Shown: positions 7,855 to 16,263, counted from the first letter of the stretch. The stretch: 33,701 nucleotides of DNA from an uncultured Methylococcaceae bacterium (GCA_903917345.1 CAIXAE010000028.1:1-33701); one strand, 5' to 3'. Made by a program: numbers and translations. The notes: generated by a model from the letters alone, not told the origin.

Positions 7855-8245
7855 GGTTATACCTACTGTGATGTTGTTTTTGTGCAGCATAAATAGCGAG
7901 TAATGCCCACGCTACGATAAAGCTAACACCCCCTAAGGGGGTTAGCATGCCCAATTCTTTAATGTTTAAAAACACTAACAAGTAAAGACTACCCGAAAAT
8001 ATTAAAATGCCAAAAAACATGAATCTAGCAGACCATGCAATGAGTTTGGATTCTTGATCTTGTTGATGTACAAAGCTAATGCCGATTAACCCTAAGGCAT
8101 GCCACATTTGATAGTTAACAGCGGTTTGATAAGTCACCATATGTTCTGGGCTTAAAATGTCCTTTAGGCCATGTGCACCAAAGGCCCCCAGCGCAACGGC
8201 TAACAGGGCGCTCATGGCCCCAAGAAATAAAAATATAGATCTCAT
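7841..8245 (-). CDS. DUF423 (YgdD-like) inner-membrane protein
   Basis: 134 residues, four predicted membrane helices and the family signature LGAFGAHGLK near residue 20. MWHALGLI and LTPLGGVSFIVAWALLA are also typical. YgdD-like proteins have no proven role. The start lies one base beyond the moaB stop (TAAGATG), and its end overlaps the start of pepN, so it is co-translated in the same transcript. The last dozen residues are charged and should face the cytoplasm. Confidence 0.88.
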   Translation of the reverse strand: MRSIFLFLGAMSALLAVALGAFGAHGLKDILSPEHMVTYQTAVNYQMWHALGLIGISFVHQQDQESKLIAWSARFMFFGILIFSGSLYLLVFLNIKELGMLTPLGGVSFIVAWALLAIYAAQKQHHSRYNHARR

Positions 8246-8246
8246 C

Positions 8247-8774
8247 TTATTTTTCTAAGAGTCTAGGCATTAATTGCACAAGGTTACAAGGTTTAGTTCT
8301 ATGATCCAGTTGTTCTCTTATTAAGAGATCCCATGCTGTTTTACACGCTCCAGAAGAGCCCGGTAAACAAAATACATAAGTCCCATTAGCAACTCCGGCC
8401 ACCGCTCTGGATTGGATGGTAGAGGTTTTAATCTCTTGATAAGACAGCATTCTAAATGTTTCACCAAAGCCATCTAATACTTTATCCAGCAGAGGGGTTA
8501 CCGCTTCTGGTGTACCATCCCTGCCAGTAACACCCGTCCCCCCCGTACTAATAATCACGTTAACGGCATCGCTAGCAATCCAGTTTGAGACATACGCTCT
8601 AATTTGGTACATGTTGTCTGGTACGATTAGTTTTTCTATGACTAAGTGGCCAGTCTCGGTGATTCTATCAACTAATAATTTGCCAGACGTATCATTGACT
8701 TCAGTCCGGGTATCAGAAACCACTAATACAGCAATATTTAAAGGGATAAATTGTCTTTCTGTAGGTATATTCAT
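8247..8774 (-). CDS. moaB: Molybdenum cofactor biosynthesis protein B
   Basis: 175 residues, the standard length for MoaB, a cytoplasmic protein of the molybdopterin adenylation family (MogA/MoaB fold). It carries the nucleotide-binding loop IISTGGTGVTGRDGTPEA and the second conserved loop FCLPGSSGACKTAWD. In E. coli the adenylating enzyme is MogA and the role of MoaB is unclear; in organisms without MogA, MoaB can do the step. No other molybdenum cofactor genes are nearby. A MOSC-domain gene about 7 kb away may be linked only by chance. It starts 4 bases after the stop of the HtrA-type protease gene, in the same operon. Confidence 0.9.
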   Translation of the reverse strand: MNIPTERQFIPLNIAVLVVSDTRTEVNDTSGKLLVDRITETGHLVIEKLIVPDNMYQIRAYVSNWIASDAVNVIISTGGTGVTGRDGTPEAVTPLLDKVLDGFGETFRMLSYQEIKTSTIQSRAVAGVANGTYVFCLPGSSGACKTAWDLLIREQLDHRTKPCNLVQLMPRLLEK

Positions 8775-8778
8775 AATC

Positions 8779-10143
8779 TTATCTTAACACAACAAAGAAA
8801 CCATCTTGGCCACGCTGAATGTTAATGACTAATGGCGTATTGGGATCAACCACCTTTTGTAATTCTTCCAGATTATGGACGCGATAGCGATTAGCAGAAA
8901 TGATAATGTCGCCGGGTCTTAGACCGATTTTCCAAGCGTAAGATGATGCCTCAATTTTACTAATATTAACGCCTTCTATCTGATCTTTAGGTGTCGCAGT
9001 CAAGACAGTATCTTTTAATAAGTGGTGTAATTTTTCACCGGCAATATGAGGTATTTCTTGTTTACCAATGGTTGCAACCACTGACCGTTTTTCATTACCG
9101 CGATAATAGTCAATAGTGACGCTATCGCCCACTTGTAATAAGCCTACAATATTTCGAATATCTTGGCTGTTTTTTACCGGCTTTTCATTTGCGGCAACAA
9201 TAATATCTCCTGGCTCTAAGCCAGCTTTTGCAGCAGGAGAGTTGCTTTCAATATGATTGATGGCGGCACCGTGTTTATTTTCAAGATTAAATGCGTTGAC
9301 TAATTCGGGCGTTAAGTCTTGAGTGCTCACGCCTAATAAGCCACGTTTAACTTCACCATGTTTAACGAGTGATTCTTTAATAGGCATAATCATATTGGTT
9401 GGAATTGCAAAACCTATACCTACATTACCACCGGTGGGTGCTAGAATAGCCGTATTCATACCGACCAGCTCTCCACGTAAATTAACCAAAGCTCCCCCTG
9501 AGTTCCCGGGGTTAATAGAAGCATCGGTTTGTATAAAATCTTCATAACCTTCAATGCCCAGACCAGAACGCCCTAAAGCGCTAATAATGCCAGAAGTCAC
9601 TGTTTGGCCTAAGCCAAAAGGATTGCCAATGGCGACTACAAAATCGCCGACTTTTATTTGACTGGAATCCGCTATGGATAATTGTGTTAAGTTTTCCGCT
9701 GGAATTTTAATAATGGCAATATCCGCTTCGGGGTCGGTGCCGATTAATTCGGCATTGAGTTGACGACTATCTGTCAGCGTTACCATGATCTTATCGGCTT
9801 TATCAATCACATGATTATTGGTGAGAACTAAACCCTGTTTGCTATCAATAATGACGCCAGAGCCTAGGCTATTCTTTTGTTGTTGGCGGGATTGTTTAGG
9901 TACATTAAAAAACTGCCTAAAGTAAGGGTCTTGCATTAACGGATTTTCGTTAACTTGAATATTAGTTGAAGTGGAAATATTAACGACGGCTGGCATGCTA
10001 CGTTCTAACATGGGCGCTAAAGAGGGTAAGGCTTGCCCTTCAGTAAAGGGAGGTAAACCTGCAGCAGATGAATTAAAAGAAATTATTAAACCACCCTTAA
10101 TAATCAATGTTATACACAATTTTTTAAGTAAAGATATATTCAT
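8779..10143 (-). CDS. Periplasmic HtrA/Do-type serine protease (DegP/DegQ/MucD class)
   Basis: 454 residues. A signal peptide (about 1-28, KKLCITLIIKGGLIISF then SSAAG) sends it to the periplasm, where it degrades or holds misfolded envelope proteins. The trypsin-like domain has the full triad His111 (TNNHVID), Asp141 (DIAIIK) and Ser215 (NPGNSGGAL). Two PDZ domains follow (about 255-345 and 370-450). The loop before the active site is short and Gln-rich (SRQQQKN), closer to DegQ/MucD than to E. coli DegP, so the paralogue name is left open. GAGA lies upstream of the start. TATACT at 10188-10193 on the - strand is a possible -10, but no good -35 matches it. It heads the run with moaB, the DUF423 gene and pepN. 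Confidence 0.93.
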   Translation of the reverse strand: MNISLLKKLCITLIIKGGLIISFNSSAAGLPPFTEGQALPSLAPMLERSMPAVVNISTSTNIQVNENPLMQDPYFRQFFNVPKQSRQQQKNSLGSGVIIDSKQGLVLTNNHVIDKADKIMVTLTDSRQLNAELIGTDPEADIAIIKIPAENLTQLSIADSSQIKVGDFVVAIGNPFGLGQTVTSGIISALGRSGLGIEGYEDFIQTDASINPGNSGGALVNLRGELVGMNTAILAPTGGNVGIGFAIPTNMIMPIKESLVKHGEVKRGLLGVSTQDLTPELVNAFNLENKHGAAINHIESNSPAAKAGLEPGDIIVAANEKPVKNSQDIRNIVGLLQVGDSVTIDYYRGNEKRSVVATIGKQEIPHIAGEKLHHLLKDTVLTATPKDQIEGVNISKIEASSYAWKIGLRPGDIIISANRYRVHNLEELQKVVDPNTPLVINIQRGQDGFFVVLR

Positions 10144-10226
10144 AAAAGCGTCTCAGAATTTGTTAAACAAGCACGAGTGACAATATAAGTATAAAAAGGT
10201 TTAAAACAAGTCATGTTATACACAAA
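10109..10226. repeat. Two direct 12-base repeats containing DnaA-box-like TTATACACA
   Basis: TGTTATACACAA occurs at 10109-10120 (inside the signal-peptide codons of the protease gene) and again at 10215-10226, 106 bases apart. Each holds TTATACACA, which fits the DnaA-box pattern TTATNCACA. The DNA between them is AT-rich and mostly non-coding. Confidence 0.45.
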
Positions 10227-10255
10227 CTTATTTAAAAAATGTAAATGGCGGCCAT

Positions 10256-10288
10256 AAAAAAAGGTGAGCTTATTAAGCTCACCTTTTT
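10256..10288. terminator. Bidirectional terminator downstream of leuB
   Basis: AAGGTGAGCTT (10261-10271) pairs with AAGCTCACCTT (10275-10285) around ATT. A runs on the left (10256-10262) give U on the - strand transcript of leuB, and T5 lies on the right. It ends leuB and insulates the protease promoter. Confidence 0.9.
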
Positions 10289-10313
10289 CTCCTAGCTAGA
10301 ATTATGCTAAATT

Positions 10314-11420
10314 TTAAATTTTCGGCATTTGTCTTAATTTTTCTACTACTTTATCACCAAATTCAACGGTATTAATCATAGTAACACCTGTGCCTGGTTT
10401 CGATAGATCCGCAGTTGAATAGCCATCCGCAAATACACCTTGCATGGCTGCCCACACATTTTTAGCTTCATCAGCCATATCAAAACTGTTTTCTAGCATC
10501 ATAGCCACTGACCCAATCATCGAGTAGGGATTAGCGATGTTTTTGCCTGCAATGTCAGGAGCTGAACCATGTGAAGGTTCATAATAAGCTTTTTCTGGCC
10601 CTATACATGCGGAAGGCATTAAACCTAAAGAACCTAAAATACCACCGCCTTGGTCACTTAAAATGTCACCAAACATGTTTTCCATCACCATCACATCAAA
10701 TTGTGTCGGTTTTAAGCACAGGTTAGTTGCCGCAGAATCCACTAGTTGATGGATCACTTGGACTTCTGGATATTCAACAGCCACTTCATCTAAAATTTCA
10801 TTCCACAAGACGCTAGATTTTAAAACGTTACTTTTGTGGATGTTATGTAACACTTTTTTACGTTTATTGGCTAATTTAAACGCTTGATGCATAATTTGAC
10901 GAATTTGATTTTCATCATATTCCAAGGTTTCTTTTACATAACGTAAACCTTGCTCGTTAATGCCGGCTTCTTTATTACCAAAGTACAGGCCACCCACTAA
11001 CTCACGTACCATAATAATATCAATGCCTTCACCGATAATTTCTGGTTTAAGGGGAGAAAAATGCGCTAACGCTTTAGGTAGAGAGACGGGACGGAAATTA
11101 GCATAAGTATTGTAACGACGACGCAAGGGTAATAGAGCACCACGTTCGGGTTGTTTATCGACGGGAATCTTTTTTGATTCTTCATGACTTAAACCAATCG
11201 TGCCTTTAAGGATCGCGTCCGCTTTATCACAAATATCAATAGTGGCTTGTGGGAAAGCATCACCACATTCAAAATAAGCGCACGCACCAAAGGCAGCGGG
11301 CATTAATTCAAAAGTCACATCGTTACGTTCTTCAATTACTTTAAGTACTTTAATGGCTTCTTTAGTGATTTCTGGGCCTATACCGTCACCGGCAAGTATG
11401 GCGATTTTATAATTTTTCAT
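10314..11420 (-). CDS. leuB: 3-isopropylmalate dehydrogenase, divergent type
   Basis: 368 residues of the isocitrate/isopropylmalate dehydrogenase family (ILAGDGIGPE start; YYEPSHGSAPDIAGKNIANP near the end). It should oxidise and decarboxylate 3-isopropylmalate (or erythro-methylmalate) with NAD in the cytoplasm. The substrate Arg/Tyr set is visible in LRRRYNTYANFRP and MVRELVGGLYFG, the catalytic Lys in HNIHKSNVL, and the metal Asp residues in VDSAAT and FGDILSDQGG. The sequence departs from E. coli-type LeuB: the usual DKANVL is IHKSNVL, and SDQGGGILGSLG replaces SDEAS-type text. A related decarboxylating dehydrogenase with another substrate cannot be excluded. It sits 10 bases after a lipoprotein gene, with AGGAT before its ATG, and is about 16 kb from leuCD. 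The expected substrate fits the leuCD and synthase genes of the same window. Confidence 0.8.
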   Translation of the reverse strand: MKNYKIAILAGDGIGPEITKEAIKVLKVIEERNDVTFELMPAAFGACAYFECGDAFPQATIDICDKADAILKGTIGLSHEESKKIPVDKQPERGALLPLRRRYNTYANFRPVSLPKALAHFSPLKPEIIGEGIDIIMVRELVGGLYFGNKEAGINEQGLRYVKETLEYDENQIRQIMHQAFKLANKRKKVLHNIHKSNVLKSSVLWNEILDEVAVEYPEVQVIHQLVDSAATNLCLKPTQFDVMVMENMFGDILSDQGGGILGSLGLMPSACIGPEKAYYEPSHGSAPDIAGKNIANPYSMIGSVAMMLENSFDMADEAKNVWAAMQGVFADGYSTADLSKPGTGVTMINTVEFGDKVVEKLRQMPKI

Positions 11421-11430
11421 TAGATCCTAA

Positions 11431-11766
11431 CTAATAGCAAAAAACGGTATTTGAAACTAATTGGCAATAATTCTTTTTGCCATCTATCGTTTCCATATAA
11501 ACTTTATAGAGGTTTGCTCTGGCTTTGGCTTCTGACATTTTTCCTTGAGTAAAGCTTTCTTGTATTTCGCCTAACGTAGCATAAAAAGCACCTATTTTAG
11601 CGTCGGAAAAATAATTGTTACCTTCTTTGTTGTAAGTGTTTTTTATGCACTGCGAATACTCGTTAAAAACTTGTTCTTTTTCGCATTGACGCATCACATC
11701 ATTCATCTTTAATCCACATCCACTGAGGATCAAAAGACAGCAAAAATAAAGTATAAAATTTTTCAA
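11431..11766 (-). CDS. Small lipoprotein of unknown function
   Basis: 111 residues. A lipoprotein signal is clear: KNFILYFCCLLILSGC, with lipobox LSGC and the lipidated Cys at 17. The mature part is short, helical and charged, with several Cys residues (QCEKEQ, QCIKNT, NYCQLV, FCY at the end) that could make disulfides. The start is TTG at 11766, chosen because GGAG lies eight bases upstream and only this start gives the full signal. Residue 18 is Gly, so transfer to the outer membrane is likely. It shares a transcript with leuB, 10 bases downstream, behind a good promoter. I know of no family for it and no functional reason for the pairing. Confidence 0.75.
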   Translation of the reverse strand: MKNFILYFCCLLILSGCGLKMNDVMRQCEKEQVFNEYSQCIKNTYNKEGNNYFSDAKIGAFYATLGEIQESFTQGKMSEAKARANLYKVYMETIDGKKNYCQLVSNTVFCY

Positions 11767-11823
11767 AAGGGTGACTCCGTTAGGTTGTTAATTTGAATTA
11801 ATTCAAAGCTGATTATGTTACTA

Positions 11824-11852
11824 ATTATAGTTTATTAAACCCAGAGTTGCAT
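11824..11852 (-). promoter_or_regulatory. Predicted promoter of the lipoprotein-leuB unit
   Basis: On the - strand a perfect TATAAT (11829-11824) follows a weak -35, ATGCAA (11852-11847), with 17 bases between. The start would be near 11817, about 50 bases before the TTG. Confidence 0.5.
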
Positions 11853-11898
11853 TAGTTTTAGGGTGTCTTGCTAAGTTATAGACCTCATTGATCCTTTA

Positions 11899-12765
11899 TC
11901 ACTCAATATTTTGGATCTGTTCTCGCATTTGTTCTATTAATACTTTTAGTTCGATAGAGATTTGAGTCATTTCAGTATCAGTTGATTTAGAGCCTAGTGT
12001 GTTGGCTTCTCGGTTAAGTTCTTGCATTAAAAAATCTAAGCGTCTACCGATGGGTTCTTTTGCGTTAAGAACTCTAAGTACTTCTGTAATGTGAGTCGTT
12101 AAGCGATCTAGTTCTTCTGTGATATCTAGTTTTTGAGTGAGATAAACTAACTCTTGTTCTAAACGATCAAAGTCCGGTTGGGCCACTGATTCAGTCACGC
12201 GGTCTGTTATTTTGGTGCGGATTATTTGTAAGACTTGCGGCATGCGTTGGTCAGCTTGTGTGACAAATGTTTGCATTTTATGGCAACGCTCTTCTATTAA
12301 GACTTTAAGTTGTGCGCCTTCACGTTCTCTTACTTCTAAGAATTGGTTTAGCGTTTGTTTAACTAAGTGCGCCACGCTTTCATTAAGTTGTGTTTTATCT
12401 GATTCAGCTTCCTGTTGAATACCCGGAAAAGCCAGAACATCTAATGCAGAGAAGGATAATGCCGCTTGCATCTGCTCTTCAATTTGGTTGGTTGCTGCCA
12501 GTAGGGCGGTGACTGCGTCACTATTGATGGTAAAGTGTGCGGTGTTTTTGGTATGTTTTTTATAGCTAAGTCCACATTCAATTTTGCCACGATTGATTTT
12601 TGCAGTGAGCATGGACCGAATATCAGCCTCCAGAAACCGAAAGTGTTCAGGTAATTTAAGCGTAATGTCGCAGTAGCGATGGTTGACTGAGCGTAACTCA
12701 CAGTTAAGCGTTAAGTCTCCAATACTGGCTTCAGTGCCAGCGTATGCGGTCATGCTTTTTATCAT
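11899..12765 (-). CDS. yicC: YicC-family endoribonuclease
   Basis: 288 residues from MIKSMTAYAG, the start found in nearly all YicC proteins; the frame is open 23 codons further but those codons have no support. TGGAT precedes this ATG by six bases. The N-terminal domain (ELRSVNHRYCDITLKLPEHF) and the C-terminal DUF1732-type end (EPIGRRLDFLMQELNREANT, then STDTEMTQ...ELKVLIEQMREQ) are intact. YicC proteins are cytoplasmic ribonucleases that influence small-RNA turnover. It is divergent from rph, with 121 bases between the starts. This yicC/rph layout is common in gammaproteobacteria. Confidence 0.93.
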   Translation of the reverse strand: MIKSMTAYAGTEASIGDLTLNCELRSVNHRYCDITLKLPEHFRFLEADIRSMLTAKINRGKIECGLSYKKHTKNTAHFTINSDAVTALLAATNQIEEQMQAALSFSALDVLAFPGIQQEAESDKTQLNESVAHLVKQTLNQFLEVREREGAQLKVLIEERCHKMQTFVTQADQRMPQVLQIIRTKITDRVTESVAQPDFDRLEQELVYLTQKLDITEELDRLTTHITEVLRVLNAKEPIGRRLDFLMQELNREANTLGSKSTDTEMTQISIELKVLIEQMREQIQNIE

Positions 12766-12825
12766 TATTGATCCAGGCGATAGTGTGCTTCGAAAGGCGT
12801 CCATTCTAAACCTCTCTGATGACTG

Positions 12826-12858
12826 TTGCATCATTTCAATGCTTTTTTAGGGTATACT
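12826..12858 (+). promoter_or_regulatory. Predicted promoter of rph
   Basis: TATACT at 12853-12858 is a strong -10. The possible -35 elements, TTGCAT (12826-12831, spacer 21) or TCATTT (12831-12836, spacer 16), are poor. The start would be near 12865, about 22 bases before the rph ATG. Confidence 0.4.
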
Positions 12859-12886
12859 TTCGGGTTTTATATTTATCGGAAAACAC

Positions 12887-13609
12887 ATGAGACCTAGCGG
12901 ACGTAACCCAGATCAACTCAGAGATATTAAATTCACCTGTGGCTTTACCAAACATGCTGAGGGCTCTGTTTTAGTTGAGTTTGGGGATACTCGCGTACTT
13001 TGTACCGCTAGCGTAGATAAAAGTGTGCCGCGATTTCTTAAGGGTAAAGGAGAGGGTTGGGTTACGGCTGAATATGGTATGTTGCCGCGCTCCACACACA
13101 CCCGCATGAATCGTGAAGCATCTCATGGTAAACAAGGTGGGCGTACCCTAGAAATTCAACGCTTAATTGGTCGTTCTTTAAGAGCCGCTGTTGACTTAAA
13201 AGCGCTGGGTGAACATACAATAACGATCGATTGTGATGTTCTGCAAGCCGATGGGGGTACGCGTACAGCCTCAATTACTGGGGGGTTTGTAGCTTTATCT
13301 CTAGCGGTAGAAAAAATGATAGAACGTAAACTGATTAAAACGAGTCCGATTCATGGACAAGTGGCTTCAGTTTCTGTGGGTATATTTAATGGAGTACCCG
13401 TATTAGATTTGGATTACGCGGAAGACAGTAATGCAGAAACAGATATGAATGTGGTGATGAACGATGCGTCTGCGTTTATTGAAGTACAAGGCACGGCAGA
13501 AGGGCATGCGTTTAGAAAAGAAGAGTTAGATGCGATGTTGGATTTAGCCAGTGCCGGAATTAAGCAATTGTTAGAAAAACAACAAGTGGCCTTAGAAGGT
13601 GGTTTATAA
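12887..13609 (+). CDS. rph: Ribonuclease PH
   Basis: 240 residues, full length, with the canonical start [14 protein letters not shown]. It trims the 3' ends of tRNA precursors using phosphate. Seen are the phosphate-binding region [21 protein letters not shown] with its conserved Arg residues, the [20 protein letters not shown] block and the [15 protein letters not shown] block with the metal Asp residues. The E. coli K-12 type of frameshift is not present. It begins a rightward run rph-rdgB-kinase-MOSC, with 26 bases before rdgB. Confidence 0.97.
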   Translation: MRPSGRNPDQLRDIKFTCGFTKHAEGSVLVEFGDTRVLCTASVDKSVPRFLKGKGEGWVTAEYGMLPRSTHTRMNREASHGKQGGRTLEIQRLIGRSLRAAVDLKALGEHTITIDCDVLQADGGTRTASITGGFVALSLAVEKMIERKLIKTSPIHGQVASVSVGIFNGVPVLDLDYAEDSNAETDMNVVMNDASAFIEVQGTAEGHAFRKEELDAMLDLASAGIKQLLEKQQVALEGGL

Positions 13610-13635
13610 GTTTCACTCTTTCTTGAGTAGCCATT

Positions 13636-14244
13636 ATGAGTTTTTTATTAGCACAGCAGATCGTTTTAGCCAGTGGAAATTTAGGTAAGATTAAAGAGAT
13701 TCAAGCCTTATTGGCAGGGCCACAAATTGTGGCTCAGTCGGCTTTTAATGTGCAAGAAGCCGACGAAACAGCCTGTACTTTTGTCGAAAATGCCTTGATT
13801 AAAGCCAGAAATGCGGCTTTACATTGCAACTTACCCGCTATAGCAGATGATTCTGGTTTGGTGGTCGATGCATTAAAGGGTTATCCCGGTGTTATTTCGG
13901 CTCGTTACGCTGGAGCTGGTGCGACTGATCAAGACAATATCAAAAAATTATTACTGGCTTTAGAGGGCGTACCAGAAGCACAGCGCACGGCACGCTTTAT
14001 TTGCGTGATGGTGTTTATGGCACATGCTCATGATCCTTGTCCGATTATTGCCCAAGGTGTTTGGGAAGGTAAGATTTTAACGAAGCCGGTTGGATCTAAT
14101 GGCTTTGGTTATGACCCAGTCTTTTGGGTACCTGACCATAAATGTGCTTCCGCTGAATTGTCGGTGGATGACAAGAACGCTATCAGTCATAGAGGGCAAG
14201 CCATTCGGTCTTTAACTCAGACGCTTACTTTAATTCAGCAATAA
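13636..14244 (+). CDS. rdgB: Inosine/xanthosine triphosphate pyrophosphatase (Ham1/RdgB)
   Basis: 202 residues. It hydrolyses ITP, dITP and XTP to keep deaminated purines out of DNA and RNA. The motifs are all in place: LASGNLGKIKEI (triphosphate loop), ADDSGLVVDAL (metal and base site), GSNGFGYDPVFWVP and KNAISHRGQA (His-Arg at the base). It follows rph directly, an order typical of gammaproteobacteria. The ribosome binding site is weak (GAG ten bases upstream), so coupling to rph translation is likely. Confidence 0.96.
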   Translation: MSFLLAQQIVLASGNLGKIKEIQALLAGPQIVAQSAFNVQEADETACTFVENALIKARNAALHCNLPAIADDSGLVVDALKGYPGVISARYAGAGATDQDNIKKLLLALEGVPEAQRTARFICVMVFMAHAHDPCPIIAQGVWEGKILTKPVGSNGFGYDPVFWVPDHKCASAELSVDDKNAISHRGQAIRSLTQTLTLIQQ

Positions 14245-14256
14245 ATTTTAGCACTG

Positions 14257-15309
14257 ATGAATCATATGAGTGTTATTGCAGAACAATTTACGGATAGCAT
14301 TAACAGTATAACTAATTTGGGCAATGGGCTGATCAATGATACTTATTGGGTCGTGTCTGATTCTTCTGACTTTGTTTTGCAACGCATCAATCATTTAGTT
14401 TTTCCTGAGCCTACGCAGATCATGGCTAATCTGCAGCAACTAACGCTACATATCAGTCAAAAGTCACCTGAGTCTATTAAATTAAAAATACCTGCGTTAT
14501 TACAGACTCGCACGCAACAAGATTTTTTTATAGATGCACAGGGCCAATATTGGCGAGCGTTGGCGTTTATAGAAAATACCCAAAGTTTAGAATGTTTAAC
14601 TTCTTTACCACAAGCGCAACAAGTGGGCTTTGCTCTGGGGCACTTTCATTGTTTGGTCAGTGATCTTAAGGCTGAGGGGTTGTATGATACTTTGCCGGGC
14701 TTTCATATTGCGCCAACGTATTTAGCGCATTATCAAACTGTTTTAAAACACTACTCAGGTCAGTTGAATGAATTAAGTGTATTTTGTCGAGATTTTATTG
14801 CTCAGCATGAAGCTTGGGTGCTCGTTTTAGAGAACGCTAAACAGCAAGGTGACTTGGCGTTAAGAGTTATTCATGGCGATCCTAAATTAAATAATTTTCT
14901 GTTCGATAACGACGGTAAATTAATAGTGAGTCTTATAGATTTAGACACGGTTAAGCCGGGCTTAGTGCATTACGATATAGGTGATTGCCTGCGCTCTTGT
15001 TGTCATCATGCGGAAATGAATGAGTTTGATTTGGAGACTTGCCAAGTTATTTTAGAAAGTTACTTAGCCGAAGCTAAAGGCTTTTTTTCTGCGGCAGATT
15101 ATGACTATTTGTTTGCGGCGATTCAGTTGATTCCCTTTGAATTAGGTATTCGTTTTTATACGGACTACTTGGAGGGTAACCGATACTTTAAAGTGACCGA
15201 GCCAGAACAAAACTTACTACGAGCGGTTGCTCAATTTCAATTATCAGCCAGTATCGCTCGTCAAGAATTAGCTATAAAAGCGATTATTGATCGTTTGCGA
15301 GGGTTATGA
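14257..15309 (+). CDS. Phosphotransferase (APH/NahK-like small-molecule kinase)
   Basis: 350 residues of the aminoglycoside-phosphotransferase fold. Brenner's motif is VIHGDPKLNNFLFD (catalytic Asp and Asn), and the metal-binding loop is SLIDLDTVKPGL, followed by YDIGDCLRS. The N-lobe shows NGLINDTYWV and VLQRINHLVF with a candidate ATP Lys/Arg. The IDLDT-KPG and IGD-LRS wording is closest to N-acetylhexosamine 1-kinase (NahK)-like proteins, so a sugar is the likely acceptor, but the substrate is not proven. It is 12 bases after rdgB, and its stop overlaps the MOSC gene start (ATGA), so they are translated together. A second ATG at 14266 is possible; neither has a good ribosome binding site. 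Confidence 0.75.
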   Translation: MNHMSVIAEQFTDSINSITNLGNGLINDTYWVVSDSSDFVLQRINHLVFPEPTQIMANLQQLTLHISQKSPESIKLKIPALLQTRTQQDFFIDAQGQYWRALAFIENTQSLECLTSLPQAQQVGFALGHFHCLVSDLKAEGLYDTLPGFHIAPTYLAHYQTVLKHYSGQLNELSVFCRDFIAQHEAWVLVLENAKQQGDLALRVIHGDPKLNNFLFDNDGKLIVSLIDLDTVKPGLVHYDIGDCLRSCCHHAEMNEFDLETCQVILESYLAEAKGFFSAADYDYLFAAIQLIPFELGIRFYTDYLEGNRYFKVTEPEQNLLRAVAQFQLSASIARQELAIKAIIDRLRGL

Positions 15310-15791
15310 GTTTATTAAGCTTAGCTGAATTATTACAGGTCTTTCCTCATTCGGGAGAGCTGATGTGGATAGGTGTTAGGCCGGGGAAGGGCGAGCCTAT
15401 GATAGTCGTAGATGAAGTTTTGGCGGATACTCGATCGGGTTTAATAGGTGATCGATATAATGGTAATAGTGGTCGTAGACAAGTGACATTATTACAATAT
15501 GAACATTTAGCGGTACTTGGGTCTATTTTACACAAATCTATTGATCCAGAAGTTTTAAGGCGAAATTTGTTAATAAAAGGCGTAAATTTAGTGGCCTTAA
15601 AAAATTGTCAATTTAAGATAGGTGATGCGGTATTTCAAATGACGGGCTTATGTCACCCTTGTTCAAAGATAGAAAGTAAATTAGGTTCTGGTGGATATAA
15701 TGCGATGCGCGGTCATGGTGGGATTAATGCACAAGTTGTGCAAGGCGGCATCATACGCGTGGGTGATAAATTAACAGTATTAAAAGATTAG
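15306..15791 (+). CDS. MOSC-domain protein
   Basis: 161 residues. MOSC domains bind molybdenum cofactor or handle sulfur on a conserved Cys. Here the domain covers most of the protein: SGLIGDRYNG, RRQVTLLQYEHL, RRNLLIKGVNLVALKNCQF and the Cys motif TGLCHPCSKIE. There is no attached ferredoxin or NifS-like domain. It overlaps the kinase gene by 4 bases (ATGA). It could belong to molybdenum enzymes or to detoxification of base analogues, as YiiM-type MOSC proteins do. Its place behind rdgB, which also clears abnormal purines, makes the second idea attractive, but this is inference. Confidence 0.8.
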   Translation: MSLLSLAELLQVFPHSGELMWIGVRPGKGEPMIVVDEVLADTRSGLIGDRYNGNSGRRQVTLLQYEHLAVLGSILHKSIDPEVLRRNLLIKGVNLVALKNCQFKIGDAVFQMTGLCHPCSKIESKLGSGGYNAMRGHGGINAQVVQGGIIRVGDKLTVLKD

Positions 15792-15870
15792 TTGTTTTTT
15801 ACTGACTGGACAAAGTGTAATAAAAGGCTTAGATTCACTCATCTTCAATTGTTATTTAGAATAGATCATT

Positions 15871-16206
15871 ATGAAAAAAATTCTCAGTATGACGCTTTTA
15901 ATATCAGCATTAGCCAGTAGTTCTATGGCTAATGCTCAAAATCAACAAGCCGTTGATCCGCTTTTCGTGTTATTAGATGTACTTCTATATAGGCCAGTAG
16001 GTGTAGTTACAACTGTTGTTGGTGCAGGGGTGTTTGCTGGTATTAGTCCATTAGTGGCTTTAGCATCAATTCCTAAACCACATGATGCGTTTAAAAAAAC
16101 GGCAGGTATTTTGGTACTAGCCCCTGCCGCTTACACTTTTGTAAGGCCTGTTGGCGATAAGGGCTTTCCTTATGATGAGCCAGTTGATCGTCATTTAAGA
16201 AATTAA
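15871..16206 (+). CDS. Exported or membrane protein of unknown function
   Basis: 111 residues with a signal peptide (about 1-22, KKILSMTLLISALASSSMAN-AQ). The mature part has two hydrophobic stretches (VVTTVVGAGVFAGISPLVAL and AGILVLAPAAYTFV) joined by a short charged loop. Two similar phrases, RPVGVVTTV and VRPVGDKGFP, precede or follow them. Proteins of this look occur in several gammaproteobacteria, sometimes under the empty label 'multidrug transporter'; no function is known. No Shine-Dalgarno sequence is visible. TAGAAT at 15857-15862 could be a -10, which would leave almost no leader. A hairpin at 16232-16251 may end it. Confidence 0.65.
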   Translation: MKKILSMTLLISALASSSMANAQNQQAVDPLFVLLDVLLYRPVGVVTTVVGAGVFAGISPLVALASIPKPHDAFKKTAGILVLAPAAYTFVRPVGDKGFPYDEPVDRHLRN

Positions 16207-16231
16207 CCCCTAGCACCGAGTCATAAGGCCG

Positions 16232-16258
16232 AATAGATTAATGAATCTATTTTCTAGT
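16232..16258 (+). terminator. Probable terminator hairpin
   Basis: AATAGATT (16232-16239) pairs with AATCTATT (16244-16251) around AATG, then TTCTAGTTTT. The stem is AT-rich and the T run is interrupted, so it is a weak call. It sits between converging genes. Confidence 0.45.
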
Positions 16259-16263
16259 TTTGC

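Noticed and set aside
12766-12834. N-terminal extension of YicC
   Set aside because: The additional residues (MMQQSSERFRM...) have no counterpart in the family and would cover most of the rph promoter region; MIKSMTAYAG is the standard start.
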